64,000 nucleotides of DNA from Oscillospiraceae bacterium (GTDB lineage: Bacteria > Bacillota > Clostridia > Oscillospirales > Ruminococcaceae): NCBI GenBank assembly GCA_025757845.1, contig CP107211.1:2356001-2420000 (forward strand). The letters run 5' to 3'. Position 1 is the stretch's first letter, and every line of letters starts with the position of its first letter. The position numbers were made by a program, and so were the translations under genes. Shown here one piece after another: positions 58,214-64,000 of the stretch. The notes beneath the pieces are model-generated. The model did no database searches. It was given only the letters and a program-made list of their open reading frames with translations, and was not told where the DNA came from.

Positions 58214-58587
58214 TCGCTCATATCCTCCTCATTTTTGATTGCTCCGCAGTCCGACAGGCGGTCGAAGCAGAGCTTTGCGAGGTTGCGGTCGGTCACCGCG
58301 TAAACAGCCACCGCCTTGCGGCTGATGTCGGCCAGCCGGTCCTGGGTCAGCGGCATGGTGATCACATCCACCAGATCGCCCACGGCGTAGTTCAGGCGCT
58401 GCACGGTCTTGGCGCTGGCGTCGGATGCGGTCATCACCAGCCAGGCCTTGCCCTTGACGCAGGCTTCCTCCACGGCGTCAAAGCCCATGGTCAGCGCACC
58501 GGCCTTGCGGCACAGGCTCACGGCCTGGAACAGGGCTTCTTCCGGGGCCAGCGCAGGTTTTGCGGGGGTGTTATTCTTTTTCGGCAT
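58210..58587 (-). CDS. ylxQ: L7Ae family K-turn RNA-binding protein YlxQ
   Basis: The 125 residues carry an L7Ae/L30e fold (LFQAVSLCRKAGALTMGFDA, AWLVMTASDASAKTVQ). It overlaps the rnpM gene by 17 bases and infB by four. YlxQ relatives bind K-turn RNA; exact role unknown. Confidence 0.85.
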   Translation of the reverse strand: MPKKNNTPAKPALAPEEALFQAVSLCRKAGALTMGFDAVEEACVKGKAWLVMTASDASAKTVQRLNYAVGDLVDVITMPLTQDRLADISRKAVAVYAVTDRNLAKLCFDRLSDCGAIKNEEDMSE

Positions 58588-58870
58588 TCCGGGCAGCCTC
58601 CTTTGCGGCTTCGGTCAGCTGGGCTTCCAGCGCCTCGTATACTTCGGCGGGAACCGGCTGCTCAAAGCAGCGCTCCAGCGCCTTCTTCTTTTTTGCCTTG
58701 GCCAGGCAGGCAGGGTCCGGGCAGAGGTATGCGCCGCGGCCCGGCTTTTTGCCCACCAGATCAATGCTGATCTCTCCGCTGGGTGCACGCACCACACGCA
58801 CCAACTCCTTTTTGGGGCGGCTGGTCATGCAGCCGATGCACTGGCGGGCAGGGATCTTTTTCTGTGCCAT
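58571..58870 (-). CDS. rnpM: YlxR/RnpM family RNA-binding protein (DUF448)
   Basis: The start at 58870 (MAQKKIPARQCIGCMTSRPK) has AAAGGAGG eight bases upstream. The 99 residues show the DUF448 motif IPARQCIGCMTSRPKKELVR and GRGAYLCPDPACLAKAKKKK. RnpM is described as a modulator of RNase P in B. subtilis. It overlaps ylxQ. Confidence 0.88.
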   Translation of the reverse strand: MAQKKIPARQCIGCMTSRPKKELVRVVRAPSGEISIDLVGKKPGRGAYLCPDPACLAKAKKKKALERCFEQPVPAEVYEALEAQLTEAAKEAARNAEKE

Positions 58871-58903
58871 CCGGTTTCCCTCCTTTGGCATGCGGTGCCG
58901 GGC

Positions 58904-60016
58904 TTATTCGGCGTCGGCAGCTTCTTCCTTCTTCTTCGGCTCTTCGTCCTCGCCGTAGTAGCCGCTCTCCGGGCGGATATCAATGTTGTAGCCGGTCAGG
59001 CGTGCGCACAGGCGGGCGTTCTGGCCCTTGTTGCCAATGGCCAGGCTCAGCTGCTGGTCGGGCACGGTCACGCGGCAGGAGCGGGTCTCGCCGGGCAGCA
59101 GCTCCACCTTGACCACCTTGGCGGGGCTCAGGGCTGCGGAGATGAACTCGGAGACGTCCTCGCTCCACTTGACGATGTCGATCTTCTCGCCGCCCAGCTT
59201 CTCGACCACAGCGGCCACGCGGCTGCCGTGCTCGCCGATGCAGGCAGAGACGGGGTTGACGTTGGGGTCCTTGCTCCACACGGCCATCTTGGTGCGGGCA
59301 CCGGCCTCGCGGCTGATGGCCTTGACCTCCACGGTGCCGTCAAAGATCTCCGGCACTTCCAGCTCAAACAGGCGCTTGACAAGGCCGGGGTGGGTGCGGC
59401 TGATCATGACGCGGGGGCCGCGCTCGGTGCTCACCACGTCCACAACGTAGACCTGCAGGCTCTGGCCCTCGGTGTACACCTCGCCGGGCACCTGCTCGTT
59501 GCGGGGCAGGATGGCCTCGCCGCCCTTGCCCAGATCCAGGGCCACGATGCCCTTCTCCGGGTCCACACGGGTGACGGTGGCCTGCACGATGTCGTGTGCG
59601 CGGGACTGGATCTCGCTCAGCTGCTGGCTGCGCTCGGCCTCGCGGATACCCTGACGAATGACGTGCTTTGCGGTCTGGGCGGCAATGCGGCCAAAGTCTT
59701 TGGTCTTGAGCGGGGTGATGATGCGGTCGCCCACTTCGTAGGTCTTGCGGATCTTCTGGGCCTCGGTGATGCCGATCTCGGAGTGCTCGTCGTACCAGTC
59801 CTCGTCGGCCACGACGTCCTGGATCAGGGCCACATCGAAGCGGCCGGTATCGGGGTCGATGTCCACCTTGACGTGGTCCTCCTCGACCTCGTAGTTCTTC
59901 TTGACGGCAATGATGATGGCGGCCTTGATCTTCTCGATCAGGTACTCTGCGGTGATGCCGCGCTCGTGCTCCAGCATGGAGAGAGCTTCAAAAAATTCGT
60001 TGTTCGCTGCTGCCAT
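58904..60016 (-). CDS. nusA: Transcription termination/antitermination protein NusA
   Basis: The 370 residues hold an N-terminal RNA polymerase-binding domain (ALSMLEHERGITAEYLIEKI), an S1 domain and two KH domains ending near NIDIRPESGY, and a short acidic tail. No C-terminal acidic repeats, as in Firmicutes. It follows rimP by 43 bases. Confidence 0.95.
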   Translation of the reverse strand: MAAANNEFFEALSMLEHERGITAEYLIEKIKAAIIIAVKKNYEVEEDHVKVDIDPDTGRFDVALIQDVVADEDWYDEHSEIGITEAQKIRKTYEVGDRIITPLKTKDFGRIAAQTAKHVIRQGIREAERSQQLSEIQSRAHDIVQATVTRVDPEKGIVALDLGKGGEAILPRNEQVPGEVYTEGQSLQVYVVDVVSTERGPRVMISRTHPGLVKRLFELEVPEIFDGTVEVKAISREAGARTKMAVWSKDPNVNPVSACIGEHGSRVAAVVEKLGGEKIDIVKWSEDVSEFISAALSPAKVVKVELLPGETRSCRVTVPDQQLSLAIGNKGQNARLCARLTGYNIDIRPESGYYGEDEEPKKKEEAADAE

Positions 60017-60059
60017 TTTTCGGGTTCCTCCTGTAATTTACTCTCTATTATAAATCCGA

Positions 60060-60545
60060 TCAGTCAAACAGATCTTCGTCGTCGCACAGCTGCACGCTGG
60101 ATGCGGCGTTCACCTCAAAGGCCACAGGGCCGTTGTCGGTGTCCAGGGTCACGGTGGTGCCCTCGCGGCCGGTCAGGATGCCGGCCAGCTCGCGCACGCC
60201 GTCGGCGTTGGGGCGGATGAGCTTTGCCCGGATCTTCTGGCCCTTGAGCTGCTCGTAGTGCTCCGGGCGGGTCAGCTTGCGGCCCAGGCCGGGGCTGCCC
60301 ACTTCCAGATAGTAGCTCTGGTCGATGGGGTCGGCCTCGTCCAGGATGGGGTCCAGTGCGTGGGAAACATCTGCGCAGGTATCGGTGTCCATGGTGCCGT
60401 CCTTGTCGATGAGGACGCGAAGATACCAGTCCGGCCCTTCCTTTTCAAAAACGACATCCCACAGGCGCAGGCCCATGCCCTCCACGGTGGGGCGGACAAG
60501 CGCTTCGACTCTCTGGGCGGTGTTGCCGCCAGACTGCTTCGCCAT
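60060..60545 (-). CDS. rimP: Ribosome maturation factor RimP
   Basis: The start at 60545 (MAKQSGGNTAQRVEALV) has AGGAGG six bases upstream. The 161 residues include DVVFEKEGPDWYLRVLIDKDG and SPGLGRKLTRPEHY. First in the operon rimP-nusA-rnpM-ylxQ-infB-rbfA-nrnA-truB-ribF. Confidence 0.94.
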   Translation of the reverse strand: MAKQSGGNTAQRVEALVRPTVEGMGLRLWDVVFEKEGPDWYLRVLIDKDGTMDTDTCADVSHALDPILDEADPIDQSYYLEVGSPGLGRKLTRPEHYEQLKGQKIRAKLIRPNADGVRELAGILTGREGTTVTLDTDNGPVAFEVNAASSVQLCDDEDLFD

Positions 60546-60567
60546 AAAAAACCTCCTGACAAACAAG

Positions 60568-60596
60568 AAACGCGGACCTTGCGGCCCACGTTTCAG
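60568..60596 (-). promoter_or_regulatory. Leader hairpin of the rimP operon
   Basis: GAAACGCGGACC pairs with GGCCCACGTTTC with one mismatch near the base; no long T-run. It lies between the promoter and the rimP ribosome site. Confidence 0.55.
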
Positions 60597-60619
60597 GTTA
60601 AACTATATCGTACTACTAG

Positions 60620-60648
60620 AATATAGCATACTCTTGCGCTTTATGCAA
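60620..60648 (-). promoter_or_regulatory. Promoter of the rimP operon
   Basis: TTGCAT (60648-60643) and TATATT (60625-60620) with 17-base spacing on the minus strand. Confidence 0.75.
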
Positions 60649-60682
60649 GCATTTTCTTGAATTTTTCGCATTTCCGGCCTTT

Positions 60683-61924
60683 TTACAGCACCCAGACGCC
60701 GTTCTGGAACAGCTGCACGGTGCGGCCGTCGCGGCATTTGCCGGTGATCTCGCTGTCCTCGGCACCGATCATCACGTCCTCGTGCAGGGAGGAGTGGTTC
60801 ATGCCGCGTGCGTCCAGCTGCTCCCGGGTCAGGCCGGTGCCGCCCGCGGTGGTGCCGGGGTAGCTGTCGCCAAAGGCGATGTGGCAGGCGGCGTTCTCGT
60901 CAAACAGGGTGTTGTAGAACAGCTTGCCGCAGCGGTTGATGGGGCTGGAAGCGGGCACCAGTGCCACCTCGCCGATGTGGCGGGCACCCTCGTCGGTGTC
61001 CAGCAGCTGGCCCAGCAGGTCGGCACCTTCCTCGGCACCGTGCTCCACCACCTTGCCATCCTTGAAGGTCACATGGAAGCCCTTGATGAGCTGGCCGTTG
61101 AACACATAGGGCTTGGTGCCGTACACGACGCCGTTCACCTTATCTTTATGGGGCGCGGTGAACACCTCCTCTGTGGGGATGTTGGGCAGGAAGGTGACCC
61201 CCTTCTCGTTCTTGCTCGCGGCGCTCTCCCACACGGCCTGGTCAGCGATGCCCACGGTCAGGTCGGTGCCGTTGCTGCTGGCAAAGTGCACGCTCTCCAG
61301 ATTCAGGGCGTTCATCTTGTCCCGCAGGGCAGACAGCCGAGCCAGATGCTCCTGCCACTCGCCCACCGGGTCACCGCCGGTCACGCGGCAGGTGTCAAAG
61401 ATCAGCTGCCACAGCGCCTCGATGGCGGCATCGGTGTCCAGCTCCGGGAACATCTTCTTGGCCCACGGCGCGGACGGGATGGCCGCGATGGACCACTGCA
61501 CCCGGTCGTTCATGGTGTACTCGCGCCAGGGCTGCATGAAGGCGCGGTTGGCGCTGTTCACCCGGCTGATCTTGGCCCCGTCCAGCCCGGCAAACACCTC
61601 CGGGTCGTCGGCGATGAGGTGCAGCACGCACACGCCGCCCTCGGTCTCGGCGTAGTCCAGATAGCGGCGCAGCTGCCAGCCCTTGTGGTCGGTCAGGGCC
61701 TCTTCGCTGCCCAGCTCCATGCGGGTGCGGGTGACGGCGTCGTCGGTCCAGTTCACCTGCACATCCCGCGCACCCGCCTCAAAGGCGCTGCGCACGCACA
61801 GCCGTGCCAGCGGGGCACCTTCCAGCGCACAGTTGATGATCAGCACCTGGCCCGGCTGGGGGTTGACCCCCACCCGGACGATGAAATCGGCATATTTCTT
61901 GAGAAGTTCGTCAAAGTTTTTCAC
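60683..61924 (-). CDS. Aminopeptidase, M29 family
   Basis: A GTG start at 61924 (VKNFDELLKKYADFIVRVG) follows GGAGGG seven bases upstream; the longer frame upstream has none. The 413 residues have the AmpS/PepS N-terminal domain, LGSEEALTDHKGWQ, and metal ligands likely in HVTFKDGKVVEHGAEEGADL, with NHSSLHEDVMIGAEDSEITG at the end. It releases N-terminal residues from peptides. Confidence 0.9.
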   Translation of the reverse strand: MKNFDELLKKYADFIVRVGVNPQPGQVLIINCALEGAPLARLCVRSAFEAGARDVQVNWTDDAVTRTRMELGSEEALTDHKGWQLRRYLDYAETEGGVCVLHLIADDPEVFAGLDGAKISRVNSANRAFMQPWREYTMNDRVQWSIAAIPSAPWAKKMFPELDTDAAIEALWQLIFDTCRVTGGDPVGEWQEHLARLSALRDKMNALNLESVHFASSNGTDLTVGIADQAVWESAASKNEKGVTFLPNIPTEEVFTAPHKDKVNGVVYGTKPYVFNGQLIKGFHVTFKDGKVVEHGAEEGADLLGQLLDTDEGARHIGEVALVPASSPINRCGKLFYNTLFDENAACHIAFGDSYPGTTAGGTGLTREQLDARGMNHSSLHEDVMIGAEDSEITGKCRDGRTVQLFQNGVWVL

Positions 61925-62047
61925 AGCTAAACCCTCCTGTGGTGTAAAACATCTGCCCCCAGTATACCGCCCGGCGCGGGTTCTGTCCACCTCCCGGCAC
62001 AAAAAAAGCAGGCCGCCGGGGGCAGGTTTCCCCTTTGATTTTTTGTC

Positions 62048-62076
62048 TTGATTTTTGGCAGGGAATCCGGTATAAT
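62048..62076 (+). promoter_or_regulatory. tRNA-Leu promoter
   Basis: TTGATT (62048-62053) and TATAAT (62071-62076) with 17-base spacing, about 20 bases before the tRNA. Confidence 0.8.
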
Positions 62077-62096
62077 AAATAATGTTCTGAACATCA

Positions 62097-62180
62097 GCCG
62101 GTGTGTCGGAATGGCAGACGAGGGGGACTCAAAATCCCTTGTGCTAATAACACGTGTGGGTTCGACCCCCACCACCGGCA
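62097..62180 (+). tRNA. tRNA-Leu (anticodon CAA)
   Basis: Class II tRNA with acceptor GCCGGTG/CACCGGC, a long variable arm (TTGTGCTAATAACACGTG) and anticodon loop CTCAAAA. CCA is not encoded. Discriminator A at 62180. It is monocistronic, ended by the hairpin at 62186-62217. Confidence 0.95.
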
Positions 62181-62388
62181 TCCGAAGCAGCCTGGAATCG
62201 AACGATTCCGGGCTGCTTTTCTTTTTTCAGAAAACGCTGCACCGTAACCGCCTGGGCACCCTGTACTGCCACGAGGGCGACTGGAGCTGGATCTACTTTT
62301 TCAACGGCCAGTGTGCCGACGCCGCAGGCACCGCGCTCTGGCAGTGGCTGGGGCAGCAGCGGCGCTGAACATTTTTTGTCAAAAAGCA
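62181..62388. other. Region after tRNA-Leu with an unassigned open frame
   Basis: A frame 62221-62368 reads RNRLGTLYCHEGDWSWIYFF and on to LGQQRR-stop but has no start; it may be the tail of a lost gene. No other feature except the terminator. Confidence 0.4.
62186..62217 (+). terminator. Terminator of tRNA-Leu
   Basis: AGCAGCCTGGAAT pairs with ATTCCGGGCTGCT, with one mismatch, followed by a T-rich tail. Confidence 0.85.
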
Positions 62389-62417
62389 TTGACAACTGCC
62401 AATGCGCATGATAGAAT
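62389..62417 (+). promoter_or_regulatory. Promoter of the decarboxylase transcript
   Basis: TTGACA (62389-62394) and TAGAAT (62412-62417) with 17-base spacing. Transcription starts about 62424. Confidence 0.75.
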
Positions 62418-62570
62418 CACAGATGATTTTGAGAGACGACGCAGAACAGGGTCTTTTCAAAGCAATTTTCCCATGGACCGCCCAGCGGGGCTAAGGCCAT
62501 ACGGACAGCCGGGTCCACTGCCGACCGGCGGTGCAAGCCGCCATTATTGATTGAGTTAGAAGCTCAAATT

Positions 62571-62690
62571 TTATAAGTTGGTTCCTTTACAACCATGAAA
62601 TTGTGCAGCCAGTGCGCAGACTTGTGAAACGGTCAATGTGAAACGGTCAATAAAGAGCAGTAAAAGCAGAATTGCTATATAGACTCTCAT
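62571..62690 (-). CDS. 39-residue hydrophobic peptide ORF antisense to the leader
   Basis: ATG at 62690, with another ATG just before it, gives MRVYIAILLLLLFIDRFTLT and a tail with two Cys. A weak GACGGGATG lies upstream. A 14-bp tandem repeat GTGAAACGGTCAAT (62624-62651) sits inside it. Size and shape resemble type I toxin peptides, but no family match is known and it may be chance. Confidence 0.25.
   Translation of the reverse strand: MRVYIAILLLLLFIDRFTLTVSQVCALAAQFHGCKGTNL
62624..62651. repeat. 14-bp perfect tandem repeat
   Basis: Two copies of GTGAAACGGTCAAT lie end to end in the decarboxylase leader. Confidence 0.9.
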
Positions 62691-62782
62691 CATCCCGTCT
62701 TTTTGGATCATGCTGAAACGCGGCCCGTGGCTCCGGCACATCTTGTCCGGGGGCTTTCTCCGCGCAAAAAATGGCTTTTTTC

Positions 62783-62826
62783 CAAGCGCAGGTCTGCACT
62801 TTTTGGTGCGGCACCTGCGCTTTTTT
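62783..62826 (+). terminator. Strong terminator in the decarboxylase leader
   Basis: AGCGCAGGT pairs with ACCTGCGCT with extra pairs TGCAC/GTGCG around TTTTTG, followed by TTTTTT. It lies 35 bases before the start codon, so transcription must be rescued to express the gene. Confidence 0.8.
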
Positions 62827-62860
62827 GTTTGTCTTGGAACCAGGGACGGAGGAAAAAAAG

Positions 62861-64000
62861 ATGAGTGAGAACCGTACACGGTTCCGGCTGGACCAGCGCC
62901 GCGCGCCCATTTACGAAGCGCTGGAGCGGTTCCGGCAGATGCGTGTGGTGCCCTTTGATGTGCCCGGCCACAAGCGAGGCCGGGGCAACCCGGAGCTGAC
63001 CGCCTTTTTGGGCCAGCAGTGCGTGGGCGTGGACGTGAACAGCATGAAGCCGCTGGACAACCTCTGCCACCCGGTGTCGGTCATCCGGGAAGCAGAAGAA
63101 CTGGCCGCCGACGCCTTTGGCGCGGCCCACGCCTTCCTGATGGTGGGCGGCACCACCAGCAGTGTGCAGAGCATGGTGCTCACCGCCTGCAAGCGGGGCG
63201 ATGAGATCATTTTGCCCCGCAACGTGCACCGCAGCGTGCTGAACGCGCTGGTGCTGTGCGGCGCGGTGCCGGTTTATGTGAACCCGGAGGTGGACAAGCG
63301 CCTGGGCATCTCCCTGGGCATGAAGCGGGAGCAGGTGGAAAAGGCCATCAAGGAGCACCCCAACGCGGTGGCCGTGCTGGTGAACAACCCCACCTACTAC
63401 GGCATCTGCTCCGACCTGCGGGCCATCGTCAAGATGGCTCACGACGCCGGGATGCTCTGCCTTGCCGACGAGGCCCACGGCACCCACTTCTACTTCGGCA
63501 ACGGCCTGCCGGTGTCGGCCATGGCAGCGGGGGCGGACATGGCGTCCGTCTCCATGCACAAGAGCGGCGGCAGCCTGACCCAGTCCAGCCTGCTGCTCAT
63601 CGGGCCCAACGTGCATCCGGGCTATGTGCGGCAGATCATCAACCTGACCCAGACCACCTCCGGCAGCTACCTGCTCATGTCCAGCCTGGATATCTCCCGC
63701 CGCAATCTGGCATTGCGGGGGCGGCAGGTGTTCCATCAGGTGGCCGACATGGCCGAGTATGCCCGCGAGGAGATCAACGCCGTGGGCGGCTACTACGCCT
63801 TTGGCAAGGAGCTGTGCAACGGCAACTCGGTGTTCGACTTTGACACCACCAAGCTCAGCGTCCACACGCTGGACATCGGTCTGGCGGGCATCGAGGTCTA
63901 CGACATCCTCCGGGACGAGTACGACATCCAGATCGAGTTCGGCGACATCGGCAACATCCTGGCCTACCTGTCCATCGGCGACCGCCCGCAGGAGGTGGAA
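62861..64000 (+). CDS. Orn/Lys/Arg decarboxylase family protein, 3'-truncated by the window
   Basis: The ATG at 62861 follows GGAGGAAAAAAAG. About 380 residues are visible: MSENRTRFRLDQRRAPIYEA then FDVPGHKRGRGNPELTAF, HGTHFYFGNGLPVS with DEAHGTHF, and PLP-binding Lys in SVSMHKSGGSLTQSS. Fold-type I PLP decarboxylases of this group act on lysine, ornithine or arginine; the short Firmicutes form often makes cadaverine or agmatine. The leader attenuator upstream suggests control by a product or amino acid. The end of the gene lies beyond the window. Confidence 0.88.
   Translation, partial: MSENRTRFRLDQRRAPIYEALERFRQMRVVPFDVPGHKRGRGNPELTAFLGQQCVGVDVNSMKPLDNLCHPVSVIREAEELAADAFGAAHAFLMVGGTTSSVQSMVLTACKRGDEIILPRNVHRSVLNALVLCGAVPVYVNPEVDKRLGISLGMKREQVEKAIKEHPNAVAVLVNNPTYYGICSDLRAIVKMAHDAGMLCLADEAHGTHFYFGNGLPVSAMAAGADMASVSMHKSGGSLTQSSLLLIGPNVHPGYVRQIINLTQTTSGSYLLMSSLDISRRNLALRGRQVFHQVADMAEYAREEINAVGGYYAFGKELCNGNSVFDFDTTKLSVHTLDIGLAGIEVYDILRDEYDIQIEFGDIGNILAYLSIGDRPQEVE

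Larger units (their letters stand above)
62424..62860 (+). ncRNA. Long structured leader of the decarboxylase gene, type unknown
   Basis: The 437-base leader contains stems TGGACC/GGGTCCA (62475-62513), GGCGG/CCGCC around GTGCAAG (62527-62543), TTGAG/CTCAA (62551-62567) and a strong terminator (62783-62826) directly before the gene. I cannot match it to lysine, ykkC, T-box, S-box, ydaO or M-box riboswitches. It may be an attenuator or riboswitch for a polyamine or amino acid, or an unrelated small RNA fused upstream. Confidence 0.5.

Noticed and set aside
53267..58303. Very long open frame (about 1,680 codons) on the plus strand
   Set aside because: It is the complementary frame of ribF, truB, nrnA, rbfA and infB, a usual effect of high-GC coding sequence. 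Its translation is His/Gly/Gln-rich low-complexity and has no start site support.
62424..62570. Known riboswitch (lysine, guanidine ykkC, SAM, c-di-AMP, Mg2+) before the decarboxylase
   Set aside because: None of their signature loops (for example GAGGCGC, GGUCCGAGAG, AAAGCCCGGG) is present. Kept as an unclassified leader instead.

Overview
The window is a low-redundancy Firmicutes chromosome segment. The 16S rRNA gene (minus strand, about 31072-32582) reads like Faecalibacterium: its V3-V4 sequence matches what I remember of F. prausnitzii. That is a recollection, not a search. The gene content agrees: a GC-rich core, SpoIIA-type sporulation regulators, a T-box valS, Ktr potassium uptake and many small palindromic intergenic repeats.

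Layout. (1) 1-7.6 kb holds export systems: the tail of an ABC-2 permease, a MacB-type ATPase/FtsX-permease pair, and an operon of ECF sigma factor, six-helix membrane protein, ABC ATPase and ABC permease. (2) 7.9-12.8 kb is a potassium operon on the minus strand: ktrB, ktrA, an unlisted 42-codon membrane ORF, a KdpD without its N-terminal sensor domain, and kdpE. (3) 13.2-21.3 kb is a PTS sugar operon (IIA, IIC, DUF871/MupG-like hydrolase, GH1 phospho-glucosidase, IIB) and its LevR-like regulator, which has lost the sigma-54 contact loop. (4) 21.3-24.8 kb is a graveyard of mobile DNA: a relaxase fragment, an IS30 transposase tail, an ABC ATPase remnant, a CPBP protease gene and a small mobile gene split by a repeat. 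(5) 24.9-26.7 kb is a MarR regulator with a MATE exporter. Segments 3-5 lie between two copies of a block carrying the 3' part of tRNA-Lys and part of a small gene.

(6) 27.3-32.9 kb is a complete rRNA operon on the minus strand: promoter, 16S, tRNA-Ala, tRNA-Ile, 23S, 5S, tRNA-Glu, tRNA-Lys, terminator. (7) 33.0-41.2 kb on the minus strand has spoIIAA-spoIIAB-sigF, a divergent FolC-like ligase, a VanZ-like protein, T-box-regulated valS and a YitJ-type homocysteine methyltransferase/methylene-THF reductase. (8) 41.3-52.4 kb is mostly plus strand: GNAT, hflX, an Lrp/AsnC regulator, a lipoprotein, a glycosyltransferase, a ferredoxin, polA, tsaD and a nitroreductase, separated by hairpin terminators and palindromic repeats. 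(9) 52.4-60.6 kb on the minus strand is the translation/ribosome-maturation operon rimP-nusA-rnpM-ylxQ-infB-rbfA-nrnA-truB-ribF. (10) 60.7-64 kb has an M29 aminopeptidase, tRNA-Leu, and an Orn/Lys/Arg decarboxylase that runs off the window end. A 440-nt leader with a strong terminator precedes the decarboxylase and may be an undescribed regulatory RNA.

The core regions are ordinary housekeeping DNA. The most unusual points are the Ktr operon joined to a trimmed KdpDE plus a tiny membrane ORF, the LevR-like regulator without GAFTGA beside a near-perfect sigma-A promoter, the decarboxylase leader, the spoIIA operon in a genus regarded as non-sporulating, and nested repeat insertions in the mobile remnants.
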